Shown piece after piece: positions 23,181-31,088 of a stretch of DNA of 36,567 nucleotides. The first letter of the stretch is position 1; each line of letters opens with the position of its first letter. The notes below the pieces were generated by a model. The model saw only the letters and a program-made list of their open reading frames with translations. It did not search any database and had not been told where the DNA came from. The stretch comes from an uncultured Eubacteriales bacterium. Its GTDB lineage: Bacteria > Bacillota > Clostridia > Christensenellales > Aristaeellaceae. The stretch is taken from positions 1 through 36,567 of the forward strand of contig CADBCX010000006.1 of NCBI GenBank assembly GCA_902793245.1, given 5' to 3'. The translations under genes were made by a program, and so were the position numbers.

Positions 23181-24604
23181 AGCAGCTGCAAAAGAACATC
23201 CGGCGGGTGGCGATTTTCCTGTGCGCCCTGTTCGTGCTGCTGGCCGCCTGGGGCGCTTACAGCCTGCTGACCTATGGCAATCGCTGGTTCGCCTCCTCCG
23301 CCAACACCTTCATGCGCACCCGGAAAAAGAACGTGATCGCCGGGGATATTTTAGACCGGAACGGCGTGGTGCTGGCCACCTCCTACAATGGCCAGCGCAT
23401 CTACCAGAACGATTTGAGCGCCCGCAAGGCCACCGTCCATGTGGTGGGCGACAGCGGCTCCAACGTGAACAACAGCGCGGAGTCCTTCTTTGCGTCCTAT
23501 CTTTACGGCTTCAATTCGTCCTTCCTGGAGCGGCTGTCCTTCGCCCTGCGGGGCGAGCAGCGGCGGGGCGACGCCGTGCGCCTGACCGTCGACTGCCGCC
23601 TGTCCACGTATATCGCCTCCATTTTCCCCAGCGGCAAGGCCGGGGCGGTGGTGGTGATGAACTACAAAACGGGCGAGGTGCTGTCCGAGCAATCCTTCCC
23701 CACTTTCGACCCCCAGAACATCACCGCTTCCGTGAAGAGCGACCCGCAGAAGCCTTTCTTCAACCGCGCCATCCAGGGGCTGTACACCCCCGGTTCCACC
23801 TTCAAGATGGTCACGGCGGCGTCGGCTATTGAGAATTATACCAATTACGATTCCATTTCCTTTGACTGCACCGGGCAATTGACCCTGGGGAACCGCATTA
23901 TTACCGACGCGGGCACCAACCTGAAAGAGGACAAGCTCACCAAGCACGGCGTCATCGACCTGAGAAAAGCCTTCCAGGTGAGCTGCAACAATTCCTTCGC
24001 CCAGCTGGCCCTGCAGCTGGGCGATACCAGGCTGCGCAAAACGGCGGAGGACTTCGGCTTCAACGACAATTTCCTGTTCCGGGATCTGGTGGTGGAAAAC
24101 TCTTCGTACCCCACCTCCAACCGCAACGACGGCGAAATTGCCTGGACCGGCGCGGGCCAGAGCGCCCTGACCGCCTCGCCGCTGCACATGTGCATGATCG
24201 GCGCGGCCATCGCCAATGACGGCGTGATGATGGAGCCCAAGCTGCTCATTTCCGCCACCGCGCCCAACGGCACCCAGCGGGCCGGGCTGACCGCCAAGGT
24301 GTACCGCAAGCCCCTCACGCCGGAGCAGGCCGCCGTGCTCAAGGAGTATATGCGCGCCGTGGTCACGGGCGGCACGGGAACCAGCGCGAACATCAGCGGC
24401 AGGAAGGTCTGCGGCAAGACGGGCTCCGCCGAAATCGACGGCCAGGAATTCACCAACGCTTGGTTCGTGGGCTTCCTGGACGAGACCTCCTCCCCCTATG
24501 CCCTTTCCATCGTGGTGGAAAACGCCGGGGGCGGCGGCAGCGTGGCCGCGCCCCTTGCGAAAAAGATTTTTACATGGATGCTGAAAAATGGATTTATTCA
24601 GTGA
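23177..24604 (+). CDS. Penicillin-binding protein, transpeptidase (class B type, short form)
   Basis: A 475-residue protein with one N-terminal membrane anchor (about 12-32) and an external transpeptidase domain. The active-site motifs are Ser207-x-x-Lys210 (GSTFK), Ser269-Cys-Asn271 and Lys414-Thr-Gly416 (KTGSAE). The N-terminal part has the GDILDRNG strand common to class B PBPs, but the dimerisation region is short, as in PbpA-type partners of SEDS proteins. It should cross-link peptidoglycan made by the upstream SEDS enzyme. The start is GTG at 23177, with GGGAGGTGA 7-8 nt upstream and a GTGA overlap with the previous stop. No terminator was seen after it, but a strong promoter follows. 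Confidence 0.92.
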   Translation: MKQLQKNIRRVAIFLCALFVLLAAWGAYSLLTYGNRWFASSANTFMRTRKKNVIAGDILDRNGVVLATSYNGQRIYQNDLSARKATVHVVGDSGSNVNNSAESFFASYLYGFNSSFLERLSFALRGEQRRGDAVRLTVDCRLSTYIASIFPSGKAGAVVVMNYKTGEVLSEQSFPTFDPQNITASVKSDPQKPFFNRAIQGLYTPGSTFKMVTAASAIENYTNYDSISFDCTGQLTLGNRIITDAGTNLKEDKLTKHGVIDLRKAFQVSCNNSFAQLALQLGDTRLRKTAEDFGFNDNFLFRDLVVENSSYPTSNRNDGEIAWTGAGQSALTASPLHMCMIGAAIANDGVMMEPKLLISATAPNGTQRAGLTAKVYRKPLTPEQAAVLKEYMRAVVTGGTGTSANISGRKVCGKTGSAEIDGQEFTNAWFVGFLDETSSPYALSIVVENAGGGGSVAAPLAKKIFTWMLKNGFIQ

Positions 24605-24618
24605 TTTTTCTTCCATAC

Positions 24619-24647
24619 TTGACATATTTTGCGCATGGTAATAGAAT
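24619..24647 (+). promoter_or_regulatory. Strong sigma-A promoter of the LCP/tyrosine-kinase operon
   Basis: A consensus TTGACA (24619-24624), a 17-bp spacer and TAGAAT (24642-24647), placed 15 bp after the PBP stop codon. Confidence 0.8.
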
Positions 24648-24666
24648 AGCTCTGTAAACAATTCTG

Positions 24667-24694
24667 ATCGGATGGGCCGTCCTTCCCGTCCGAT
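24667..24694 (+). other. 5'-leader hairpin before the LCP gene
   Basis: A 10-bp stem (24667-24676 with 24685-24694, one G-U pair) with an 8-nt loop, directly followed by the A-rich AAAAAGGGG ribosome binding site. It could affect translation start or transcript stability. There is no T-tract, so it is not a terminator. Confidence 0.45.
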
Positions 24695-24711
24695 AAAAAG
24701 GGGATAGACGG

Positions 24712-25710
24712 TTGCGGGGTGGGCGGCGTTACCGGATCATATTTGCCACAGCCGCGGCGGCGCTGACGCTGTTGCTGCTGTTTTTCGGACTGAAATGGCT
24801 GGAAAACCGCGGCAGGAAGCCTGAAACGCGGGGTGACCTGAGCGCGCGGTACGAGGATCAGACGGTGACGCTGAACGGGAAAACCTATCGCAGGCGGCAA
24901 AACCTGACGATCCTTCTGCTTCTGGGCATCGACCAGCCCGTCCGGGATTCCGATGAGATCGACGATTTCCACAGCGGCGGCAACGCGGATTTTCTTCGCC
25001 TGATCGTAATCGACAACGCGGAAAAAAGCATATCCCAGATTCAAATCGACCGGGATACCGTCGCGCCGGTCACGGTGCTGGACCTGATCGGCCGGCGGAC
25101 GGAGACGCGGCCCATGCAGATCGCCCTGTCCCACAGCTATGGAGATGGGAAGAAGCAAAGCTGCGAGCTGACGGCGGAGGCGGTGAGCCGCCTTTTGCTG
25201 GATACGCCGATTGCCTATTACGCGGCGCTGAACCTGGACGGCATCGCCGCCCTGAACGATTTTGTCGGCGGCGTGGCTGTGCCCATCGAGGACGATTTCA
25301 GCGCCGTTGACCCGGCCATGATCCGGGGAACCACCGTGCGGCTCACCGGGCGGCAGGCGGAGACCTTTCTTCGCAGCAGAGCCGATCTGCCGGTAAACAC
25401 CAACGCGGCGCGCATGGCGCGGCAGCAGGTTTATCTGGAGGGGCTGGCGGAGATCATTCGCGGAAAGCTCGAGGACGATTCCGAATACATCGGCGCGCTG
25501 CTGGACGCCCTGTCGCCGTATCTGGTGTCCGGCATGAGCCGTTCCCAGATGGGCAGCATTGCTTATCGGGCAAAGGACTACCTGCGTCTGCCCCTGATTC
25601 AGTTGCCCGGCACGCATGAAATCGGCGCGGCGGGATACGTGGAATTCCATCCCGACGAGCAGGAGCTTTCACGGATTGTGGCGGAGACATTTTACCGGCA
25701 GGCGGAATAG
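24712..25710 (+). CDS. LytR-CpsA-Psr (LCP) family phosphotransferase
   Basis: A 332-residue protein with a short basic cytoplasmic end, one membrane helix (about 8-26) and an external LCP domain. Family marks are LLLGID, a NADFLRLIVIDN strand, the acidic QIDRDT (usual form PRDT), and ARMARQQVYLEG, whose arginines contact the lipid pyrophosphate. LCP enzymes attach undecaprenyl-linked polymers such as teichoic acid or capsule to peptidoglycan. The start is TTG at 24712, since no ATG or GTG fits the frame and AAGGGG lies about 8-10 nt upstream. Its place at the head of a tyrosine-kinase operon suggests it anchors the polymer that kinase controls. Confidence 0.87.
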   Translation: MRGGRRYRIIFATAAAALTLLLLFFGLKWLENRGRKPETRGDLSARYEDQTVTLNGKTYRRRQNLTILLLLGIDQPVRDSDEIDDFHSGGNADFLRLIVIDNAEKSISQIQIDRDTVAPVTVLDLIGRRTETRPMQIALSHSYGDGKKQSCELTAEAVSRLLLDTPIAYYAALNLDGIAALNDFVGGVAVPIEDDFSAVDPAMIRGTTVRLTGRQAETFLRSRADLPVNTNAARMARQQVYLEGLAEIIRGKLEDDSEYIGALLDALSPYLVSGMSRSQMGSIAYRAKDYLRLPLIQLPGTHEIGAAGYVEFHPDEQELSRIVAETFYRQAE

Positions 25711-25742
25711 CGCCGCGGCAACGGAACGAGGGGGCGATAGGG

Positions 25743-26348
25743 ATGAAAAGAAAGCTTTGTTTTATTCTGACAGTCGCGGTTTGTCTCTTTTCCGTCTCTG
25801 CCCTGGCGGCGTCTTCTCCCATGCTGGAAAGCTTTGCGGGAAGCGGCATCAAAAAGAAGGAGCCTGCGGGCAAGCTGCAAAAAACGCTGCTCAGCGTTAT
25901 GAGGAAAACGGGAAGCACCCGGCTGGCGGACATCATCACGGAAAACGACAGCTTCGTGGATGCGGAAGGAAATGCGGCGCCGGTGCGGGACGCGGAAATC
26001 GAAGTGATTTTCACGCCCGACGTGTACCGGGTGAAAAAGGACGGCACCGCCGATTTTATCATGCAGCTGGCGGACGTGCGGGCTTTCAGCGAAAAGGAAG
26101 CCGCCGTCGTGGTGGGCATTCCTCAGGGAACCGATGAAAACGCGGGCGTCAAATATATTGAAATCCCCGCGGAAGTACGGGACGGAAAAGTGCAGGCGGT
26201 CTTTCCTGCCTGGGCGGTGGCCGAAATGCGGCATTCCATTTCCTCCGGCTGGAACTGCGTGTGCCTGGTCGTGAGCCGCGATTATCAGCCGGCGCCCGAT
26301 GGATTGATGTTTGAAATACCGGCGGAGGAAGACGCTGTTTCAGTATAA
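25743..26348 (+). CDS. Secreted protein of unknown function
   Basis: A 201-residue protein with a clear signal peptide (basic start, hydrophobic core, cleavage near ALA at residues 21-23) and no other membrane segment. The mature part is rich in Lys and Glu and has no family motif I recognise. The second half looks like beta strands alternating with charged turns (EIEVIFTPDVYRVKK; YIEIPAEVRDGKVQAVF). It lies 32 bp after the LCP gene, with a GAGGGGGCGATAGGG purine-rich site, and 31 bp before the Wzz-like gene, so it is probably cotranscribed and may help in handling or sensing the surface polymer. This role is a guess from position only. Confidence 0.75.
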   Translation: MKRKLCFILTVAVCLFSVSALAASSPMLESFAGSGIKKKEPAGKLQKTLLSVMRKTGSTRLADIITENDSFVDAEGNAAPVRDAEIEVIFTPDVYRVKKDGTADFIMQLADVRAFSEKEAAVVVGIPQGTDENAGVKYIEIPAEVRDGKVQAVFPAWAVAEMRHSISSGWNCVCLVVSRDYQPAPDGLMFEIPAEEDAVSV

Positions 26349-26379
26349 AAATGCACTCGGAAAATGGGGGACGTGACGC

Positions 26380-27156
26380 ATGACGGAAAAGCGGAAATCC
26401 TGCGACGCTTTCGACGGGCCACGGAATGACGCCGCCCTCCCGGCCAGCGTTCGGATGATCAACCTGCTGGATTTGTGTTACCGGCTGGCTGCGGGCTGGA
26501 AACTCATCGTGTGCTTTGCAGTGGTGTGCGCGCTCATCGCCGGGGTGTACACGATGTATTTTGTTACGCCGATGTATCGGGCCACTTCCATCCTGTATGT
26601 GCTGAGTCCGGAATCCATTCTGAACATATCCTCCCTGCAGCTGGGCACCGCCCTGACCAGCGATTACATCAAGGTGTTCGATATGTGGGAGGTGCATGAA
26701 GCGGTCATCTCCAGGCTGAACCTGGATTACACCTACGCACAGATGCGGGAGGGCCTGACCGTCACAAACACGCCGGGCACCCGGATGCTGGATATCTCCT
26801 TCACGTCCCCCTCTCCCGCCGAGGCCGCGGCGATTGCCAATGAATATGCCAGGGTAGCCAGCGAATATATTCAGGAAACCATGGCGACCGACAAGCCGAA
26901 CACCATGTCCCAGGCGCTGGAACCGGCCAATCCCGTCAGCCCCAGCCTGTCGCGGAACGTCCTGATCGGCTTTGGGCTGGGCGCCGTGCTGGCGGCGGGC
27001 GTCATGACTGTGCGCTTCCTGACGGATGATAAAATCAAAACCAGCGAAGAGATCCGGGAATGCACCGGCCTGGCGACGCTGGCTGTGGTGCCCGTGGACG
27101 AAAGCGCCGGGACCGAACCGGATAAAGGAAAGAAACAGAGGGGGAAAACGGAGTGA
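26380..27156 (+). CDS. Wzz/CpsC-like polysaccharide chain-length protein (tyrosine kinase modulator)
   Basis: A 258-residue protein with two membrane helices (about 42-62 and 187-207) around an external helical domain, the layout of CpsC/CapA/YwqC. Family marks are the YRATSILYVL strand after TM1 and the ALEPANPVSPS proline-rich stretch before TM2. These proteins activate a partner tyrosine kinase through the short cytoplasmic tail and help set polymer length. The gene overlaps the kinase gene by GTGA, which fits a CpsC-CpsD pair. The N-terminal cytoplasmic region of about 40 residues is longer than usual. Confidence 0.88.
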   Translation: MTEKRKSCDAFDGPRNDAALPASVRMINLLDLCYRLAAGWKLIVCFAVVCALIAGVYTMYFVTPMYRATSILYVLSPESILNISSLQLGTALTSDYIKVFDMWEVHEAVISRLNLDYTYAQMREGLTVTNTPGTRMLDISFTSPSPAEAAAIANEYARVASEYIQETMATDKPNTMSQALEPANPVSPSLSRNVLIGFGLGAVLAAGVMTVRFLTDDKIKTSEEIRECTGLATLAVVPVDESAGTEPDKGKKQRGKTE

Positions 27157-27899
27157 ACAGTCTTTCCATCAGCCGCTTTCCGCCTCTTTCCTACCCCTGC
27201 GGCGAGGCGGTCAACATGCTCTGCACCAATCTGTCCTTCTCCGGTGAAAACGTGAAAACCGTCATGATCACCAGCTGCCACGCTTCCGAGGGAAAAAGCT
27301 ATCTTTCATTGAATATCATGCGCACGATGGCGAAGCTGGGCCGCCGGGTGGCGATGGTCGACTGCGACCTGCGCCGCTCCTCCATCATCGAGCACTATGG
27401 CATCCGGTTTTCCGGCGGCGGGGAAGCGATGGGCCTGTCGCATCTGCTGGCGGGAATGACGGACGAAGACAGCGTGATCTATGAAACGGATATTCCCGGC
27501 GCTTATCTGGTGCCCGCGGGCAGGAATGTGAACAATTCGCTGCCGCTGCTGAATTCCAGCCGTTTTCAGGCATTGATGCGCAGCCTTGCCGAGCGCTTCG
27601 ATTATGTGATCGTTGACGCGCCGCCGATTGGCATGGTGATCGACGCGGCGCAGATCGCCAAATACTGCGACGGCACCCTGCTGGTGGTGGGCTATAATTC
27701 AGTGCGGCGGCAGGAATTGATCGACGCGAAGGAGCAGATCGATCAAACCGGCTGTCCCATCCTGGGCACGGTGATCAACATGACGGAATACGACGGATAC
27801 CTGAGCAGGAAATACGCATACAAATCCTACTATTCCCACTATGGGCACTATCAGAAAAAAGGGGAGAGAAAGGACGGCCGCCCCAGCAGGAAGCGCTGA
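27153..27899 (+). CDS. CpsD/YwqD-like bacterial tyrosine kinase
   Basis: A 248-residue cytoplasmic BY-kinase. It has the Walker A box ASEGKS (Lys48), the Walker A' box VAMVDCDLRRSS (Asp70, Asp72) and the Walker B box YVIVDAPPIG. The C-terminus carries eight tyrosines within about 25 residues (from EYDGY to GHYQKK), the autophosphorylation cluster of this family. The start is GTG at 27153, overlapping the modulator gene. Phosphorylation and dephosphorylation cycles of such kinases control surface-polymer export. The Walker A box has CHASEG in place of the common PxPGEG, but the key Gly-Lys-Ser is kept. Confidence 0.92.
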   Translation: MNSLSISRFPPLSYPCGEAVNMLCTNLSFSGENVKTVMITSCHASEGKSYLSLNIMRTMAKLGRRVAMVDCDLRRSSIIEHYGIRFSGGGEAMGLSHLLAGMTDEDSVIYETDIPGAYLVPAGRNVNNSLPLLNSSRFQALMRSLAERFDYVIVDAPPIGMVIDAAQIAKYCDGTLLVVGYNSVRRQELIDAKEQIDQTGCPILGTVINMTEYDGYLSRKYAYKSYYSHYGHYQKKGERKDGRPSRKR

Positions 27900-27946
27900 A
27901 ATGCTTGCCGGGACGGCAGGAGCAATAAAAGGACGAAGGAGGTCGC

Positions 27947-28633
27947 ATGTATAAACTCGAACTGCATTGCCATTCAAGCGAGGTCAGCGCCTGTTCCAAT
28001 TGTCCGGCTGAAGTCCTGATCCGCCGGTACAGGGAAGCGGGATACCATGGGATCGTGAGCACCAACCATATCAACCGCGGCACCTACAGGAATATGGAAG
28101 ATTGCTCCTGGGAAGAAAAAGCGGATTATTTCATGCGGGGATATCACCTGCTGCGCGAGGCCGCGCCAAAGGATTTTGATGTGCTCCTCGCCTGTGAAAT
28201 CAATTTGACGCCTGTGGGCTGGCCGGCCTATATCCCCAACGATTATTTGATTTACGGCATCACCGAAGACTGGCTGAGGAAAACGGGCGACATGCGGGAC
28301 ATGAGCCTGGAACGCCTCAGCGCCAGCGCCCGGGAAGCCGGATGCCTGATCGTCCACGCCCATCCCTTCCGCGAGGGTACGGTGATGATGAATCCGGACC
28401 TGCTGGATGGATATGAGATTTACAACGGGAACCCGCGCCATCATTCCCATAATGATCTGGCCGAAGCCTGGGCCGGAATGAACGGGAAAATCATGACCGC
28501 GGGATCCGACTTCCATCAGCCGGACGACCCCTGCTGCGGCGGGATTGAAACCGAAATGCGGATACGGGACAATGAAACCCTGCTTTCCGTGCTTCGCGGC
28601 GGACAATACCGCTTCCTGCGGGAAACAGCCTGA
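27947..28633 (+). CDS. PHP-domain metal-dependent phosphoesterase
   Basis: A 228-residue PHP protein with four metal-binding motifs: ELHCHSSE at the start, VSTNH, HAHPF and GSDFH near the end, plus a Glu in ACEIN. The PHP fold hydrolyses phosphoesters with two or three metals. Classical CpsB/YwqE tyrosine phosphatases of kinase operons are also PHP proteins but are longer and differ in sequence; this one is closer to TrpH-like PHP enzymes. From position directly after the kinase, dephosphorylation of the tyrosine cluster is the most likely role, though other phosphate substrates are possible. AAGGAGGT precedes the ATG. Confidence 0.83.
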   Translation: MYKLELHCHSSEVSACSNCPAEVLIRRYREAGYHGIVSTNHINRGTYRNMEDCSWEEKADYFMRGYHLLREAAPKDFDVLLACEINLTPVGWPAYIPNDYLIYGITEDWLRKTGDMRDMSLERLSASAREAGCLIVHAHPFREGTVMMNPDLLDGYEIYNGNPRHHSHNDLAEAWAGMNGKIMTAGSDFHQPDDPCCGGIETEMRIRDNETLLSVLRGGQYRFLRETA

Positions 28634-28652
28634 ATAAAGAGGGAGGTAGATC

Positions 28653-29306
28653 ATGACGAAAAAATGGATTTCCTTGCTGCTGCTTGCAGCGCTGCTGTGC
28701 AGCCTGTGCCCCTTTGCCCTGGCAGACCAATTGACGGAGCCCCTCAATGCGGCCGTCCCGTTTGGAATCGCTCATTCAGAGGAGGCCGGCGGTTTGGCTG
28801 TTTATCCATCCGCGAATGCGCGGAACAGCATAGACAAATTGCAGGATTATCAGCTGTGCGCCATCCTGTCGACCCAGGGAACCGGCAAATCGCTCTGGTA
28901 CGAAATCCGGTATATCAGCGGCAATAAGATCAAGGAGGGCTATCTCAAAGGCAGCGCGCTGTATCCGCTGACGGTGGCGGGCCTGATTGCAATCACAGCC
29001 GACGCCAAAGCCGCAGAAGCGCTGAGAACGCTCGGCAGCGCGTCAAACGCGGACGCGTTTGTCAAGACTTCGGCGGCCACGCCCAAGCCCACCGCCACGC
29101 CGAAACCCTCCGCTGCGCCCAAGCCCACGGTTACGCCGTCTTCCGGCAGGAAGAAGTATGTGCTGAACACGAAGACCATGAAATTCCATGTGCCCAGCTG
29201 CGGCGAAGCAACCAGAATCACTGACGAAAACAGGAAGAATACCACCACCACGCGGGAATCCCTGATCGACCAGGGCTATACGCCCTGCCAGAAGTGCAAT
29301 CCCTGA
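28653..29306 (+). CDS. Secreted protein with Pro-Thr linker and C-terminal Cys motif of nuclease-tail type
   Basis: A 217-residue protein with a signal peptide (cleavage near ALA, residues 22-24), a domain of about 110 residues resembling an SH3-like fold (LWYEIRYISGNKIKEGYLKG), a TPKPTATPKP-type repeat linker (about 143-163) and a C-terminal region of about 50 residues. That last region (YVLNTKTMKFHVPSCGEAT, then ENRKNTTTTRESLIDQGYTPCQKCNP) is like the small tail seen after some secreted nucleases and in Ada-like metal-binding modules, with Cys residues in HVPSC and CQKC. No nuclease domain is present. It is 20 bp after the PHP gene. Confidence 0.75.
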   Translation: MTKKWISLLLLAALLCSLCPFALADQLTEPLNAAVPFGIAHSEEAGGLAVYPSANARNSIDKLQDYQLCAILSTQGTGKSLWYEIRYISGNKIKEGYLKGSALYPLTVAGLIAITADAKAAEALRTLGSASNADAFVKTSAATPKPTATPKPSAAPKPTVTPSSGRKKYVLNTKTMKFHVPSCGEATRITDENRKNTTTTRESLIDQGYTPCQKCNP

Positions 29307-29431
29307 GCACGGCGCTGATTGGAAGCTGCCGAAAAAACGGGAAGGAACGCATCTGCCGGCGAAAGACACGGGGCGAAGAAGAAAAACCCTGCACGATGCA
29401 GAACAGAGATTACGGAATCAATAAAAAATTA

Positions 29432-29446
29432 GAGGAGGAGGAGGAG
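29432..29446 (+). promoter_or_regulatory. (GAG)5 ribosome-binding repeat before the TIR-like gene
   Basis: Five tandem GAG units give several overlapping GGAGG sites; the last lies 8 nt before the ATG at 29455. Triplet slippage would move the spacing in steps of 3 nt. No clear promoter was seen in 29307-29431. Confidence 0.6.
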
Positions 29447-29454
29447 AAAGACAA

Positions 29455-30738
29455 ATGACACCCAAATGCTTTATCATCAGTCCGATTGGTGAGACAGGTT
29501 CAAAAATCCGGGAGAACGCGGACGACCTGCGGGACTTGATCATCAAGCCCGCGATGGAATTCTATGGGTTCGAGGTCCTGAGGGGAGACCACCATTCTGA
29601 GGCGGGGCAGATCGATATCGACGTCATAAGAGCCGTGCAGGAGTGTGAGGTGTGCGTCGTTGATGTCAGCCTGCCGAATCCCAATGTATACTATGAGTTC
29701 GGCCGCAGAGACGAAACCGGAAAACCCATTATTCTGCTGAAATCAAAGGACAGCGAGGAATTGCCGGTCGATATAGCGACCCGCCGCTATATCGAGTATG
29801 ACTTGGATTCCCGTCACGGTATCCGGGACGCGATCACACAGCTGAAAAGCTTTGTGGAGCCGATTGTAAAAAATGGTTTTGAATCAAATAACAGCGGCGC
29901 TTCCCTTTTTGAAATCGCAGAGGTACTCAAACGCCTGGAGCGGAAGATTGACCGGATTGAGAAAAAAAGCAGCTCACAAATCACGCCTTCCATTGATCCT
30001 GTAGGCGTAGATAATTCTGATGCGGATCCAATTGATCTGTTCAAGCTCTCTCTGCGCCAGCATAATATCCCGATGGCAGAAAAAGCGATGGAGCTGCTTT
30101 CTTACCGGATGGAAAAGCTGCGTTGGCTGGATCAGGTAGTAGAACAGGTAGCTGCCATGGGTTCCAAGAGAGCTGGAGACATCATGATCGAGAATGCTTA
30201 TGAGTTTATTGACAGCTCAATCTCTTTCCATGATAAGATTGATTTTGTCAGCTGTCTGGTCTCCAATCTGTACAAAACAGACAGGGAACAAGAAAACCTT
30301 GATCTGGTGGAAAGCATTTGCAGGACGCTGAAAAAAATATCCGGCAACGAGAGCGCGAAGGATCGGGTGCAGCCTTATAATCAGCTGAATCGGCTGTATT
30401 ACGGCATCTACATTGAAACGGAAGATGAGAGCTGGCTGCAAAAGTCAATTGATGAACTGAAAATGGCCATAGAAATTGACGACACCTTCAGCTTCCTTTG
30501 GTATAATTTGGCCATTTGTTTAAATCGACGCGGCCAAGGGAGTGATCTGGAGGATGCGCTGAAGTATGCACTCCGGTGCGTAGAGCTGGATGGAGACAGA
30601 ATGGACGATGACCATCTGGAGACAGTGTGCACTTTACTGCATAAAACCAATGATCCGCGCCTGTCCGATTATTTGAGCATGCTGGAGAAAGTCAACGGGA
30701 TTAAAGCCCAGCTGCTGCGGTCAAAACTTGGAATCTGA
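29455..30738 (+). CDS. TIR/nucleoside-deoxyribosyltransferase-like protein with C-terminal helical repeat region
   Basis: A 427-residue cytoplasmic protein. Residues 1-110 have a Rossmann-like pattern: CFIISPIGE, ADDLRDLIIKPAMEFYGFEVLRG, IRAVQECEVCVVDVS, and NPNVYYEFGRRDETGKPIILL. The Glu in YYEFG is where nucleosidase and TIR-like NADases keep their catalytic acid. A coiled segment near 150-170 leads to a helical C-terminus with a TPR-like repeat (SIDELKMAIEIDDTFSFLWYNLAICLNRRG). Related folds occur as nucleotide-cleaving effectors in bacterial defence, but there is no partner gene here, so a defence role is only an idea. The gene looks more AT-rich than its neighbours and has its own terminator, which fits recent gain. 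Confidence 0.8.
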   Translation: MTPKCFIISPIGETGSKIRENADDLRDLIIKPAMEFYGFEVLRGDHHSEAGQIDIDVIRAVQECEVCVVDVSLPNPNVYYEFGRRDETGKPIILLKSKDSEELPVDIATRRYIEYDLDSRHGIRDAITQLKSFVEPIVKNGFESNNSGASLFEIAEVLKRLERKIDRIEKKSSSQITPSIDPVGVDNSDADPIDLFKLSLRQHNIPMAEKAMELLSYRMEKLRWLDQVVEQVAAMGSKRAGDIMIENAYEFIDSSISFHDKIDFVSCLVSNLYKTDREQENLDLVESICRTLKKISGNESAKDRVQPYNQLNRLYYGIYIETEDESWLQKSIDELKMAIEIDDTFSFLWYNLAICLNRRGQGSDLEDALKYALRCVELDGDRMDDDHLETVCTLLHKTNDPRLSDYLSMLEKVNGIKAQLLRSKLGI

Positions 30739-30770
30739 CAGCAGCTTGATTTCTCGCTGCCGGAGACAAT

Positions 30771-30828
30771 AAGCTGCTGTACCGGACGACTGCATTTTTG
30801 CTCTGATTCCGGATACAGCGGCTTTTTT
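30771..30828 (+). terminator. Rho-independent terminator of the TIR-like gene
   Basis: AAGCTGCTGTACCGG (30771-30785) pairs with CCGGATACAGCGGCTT (30809-30824), including one G-U pair and one bulged A, and a T6 run ends at 30828. Confidence 0.85.
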
Positions 30829-30870
30829 GCCGTATGTGTAAGGCATAAAGGCAAAGGAAAGCCTCTGTAT

Positions 30871-30941
30871 CAGGTAACGAGGAATTCTCCGGGGAAAGCC
30901 ATTCTTTGGATGTCAAAGCAGGTTTCCCCCGGATATACCTG
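30871..30941 (+). other. Nested inverted-repeat element upstream of the ABC importer
   Basis: CAGGTA (30871-30876) pairs with TACCTG (30936-30941). Inside it, a 13-nt arm (30888-30900) pairs with 30921-30933 with one mismatch and one G-U pair, and a 5-bp stem (30904-30908 with 30914-30918) closes a GATGT loop. An 11-nt unpaired stretch (30877-30887) sits on the 5' side only. The strand is not certain, and it lies upstream of the apparent promoter at 30998. The rest of the gap 30739-31088 holds only the terminator and that promoter. Confidence 0.5.
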
Positions 30942-30997
30942 TATGTGTATGGCAAGACAGTCATTGAAAAAAATTGGCCGGCAGCCTCCAAAATATA

Positions 30998-31026
30998 TTG
31001 CATCCGGGGCTAAAATATGATACCAT
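30998..31026 (+). promoter_or_regulatory. Promoter of the ABC importer operon
   Basis: TTGCAT (30998-31003), a 17-bp spacer, then TACCAT (31021-31026) with TGA just upstream as an extended -10. It lies 60 bp before the ATG of the binding-protein gene. Confidence 0.6.
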
Positions 31027-31088
31027 TTGATCAAAGGACCAAGCGCGGAAACTGCTTGGCGAAATACATAAAGGGAGGATTTTTCACC

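Noticed and set aside
27900..27946. Weak stem after the tyrosine kinase gene as a terminator
   Set aside because: The pairing is interrupted and no T-tract follows; the PHP gene begins 47 bp later with a strong ribosome binding site.
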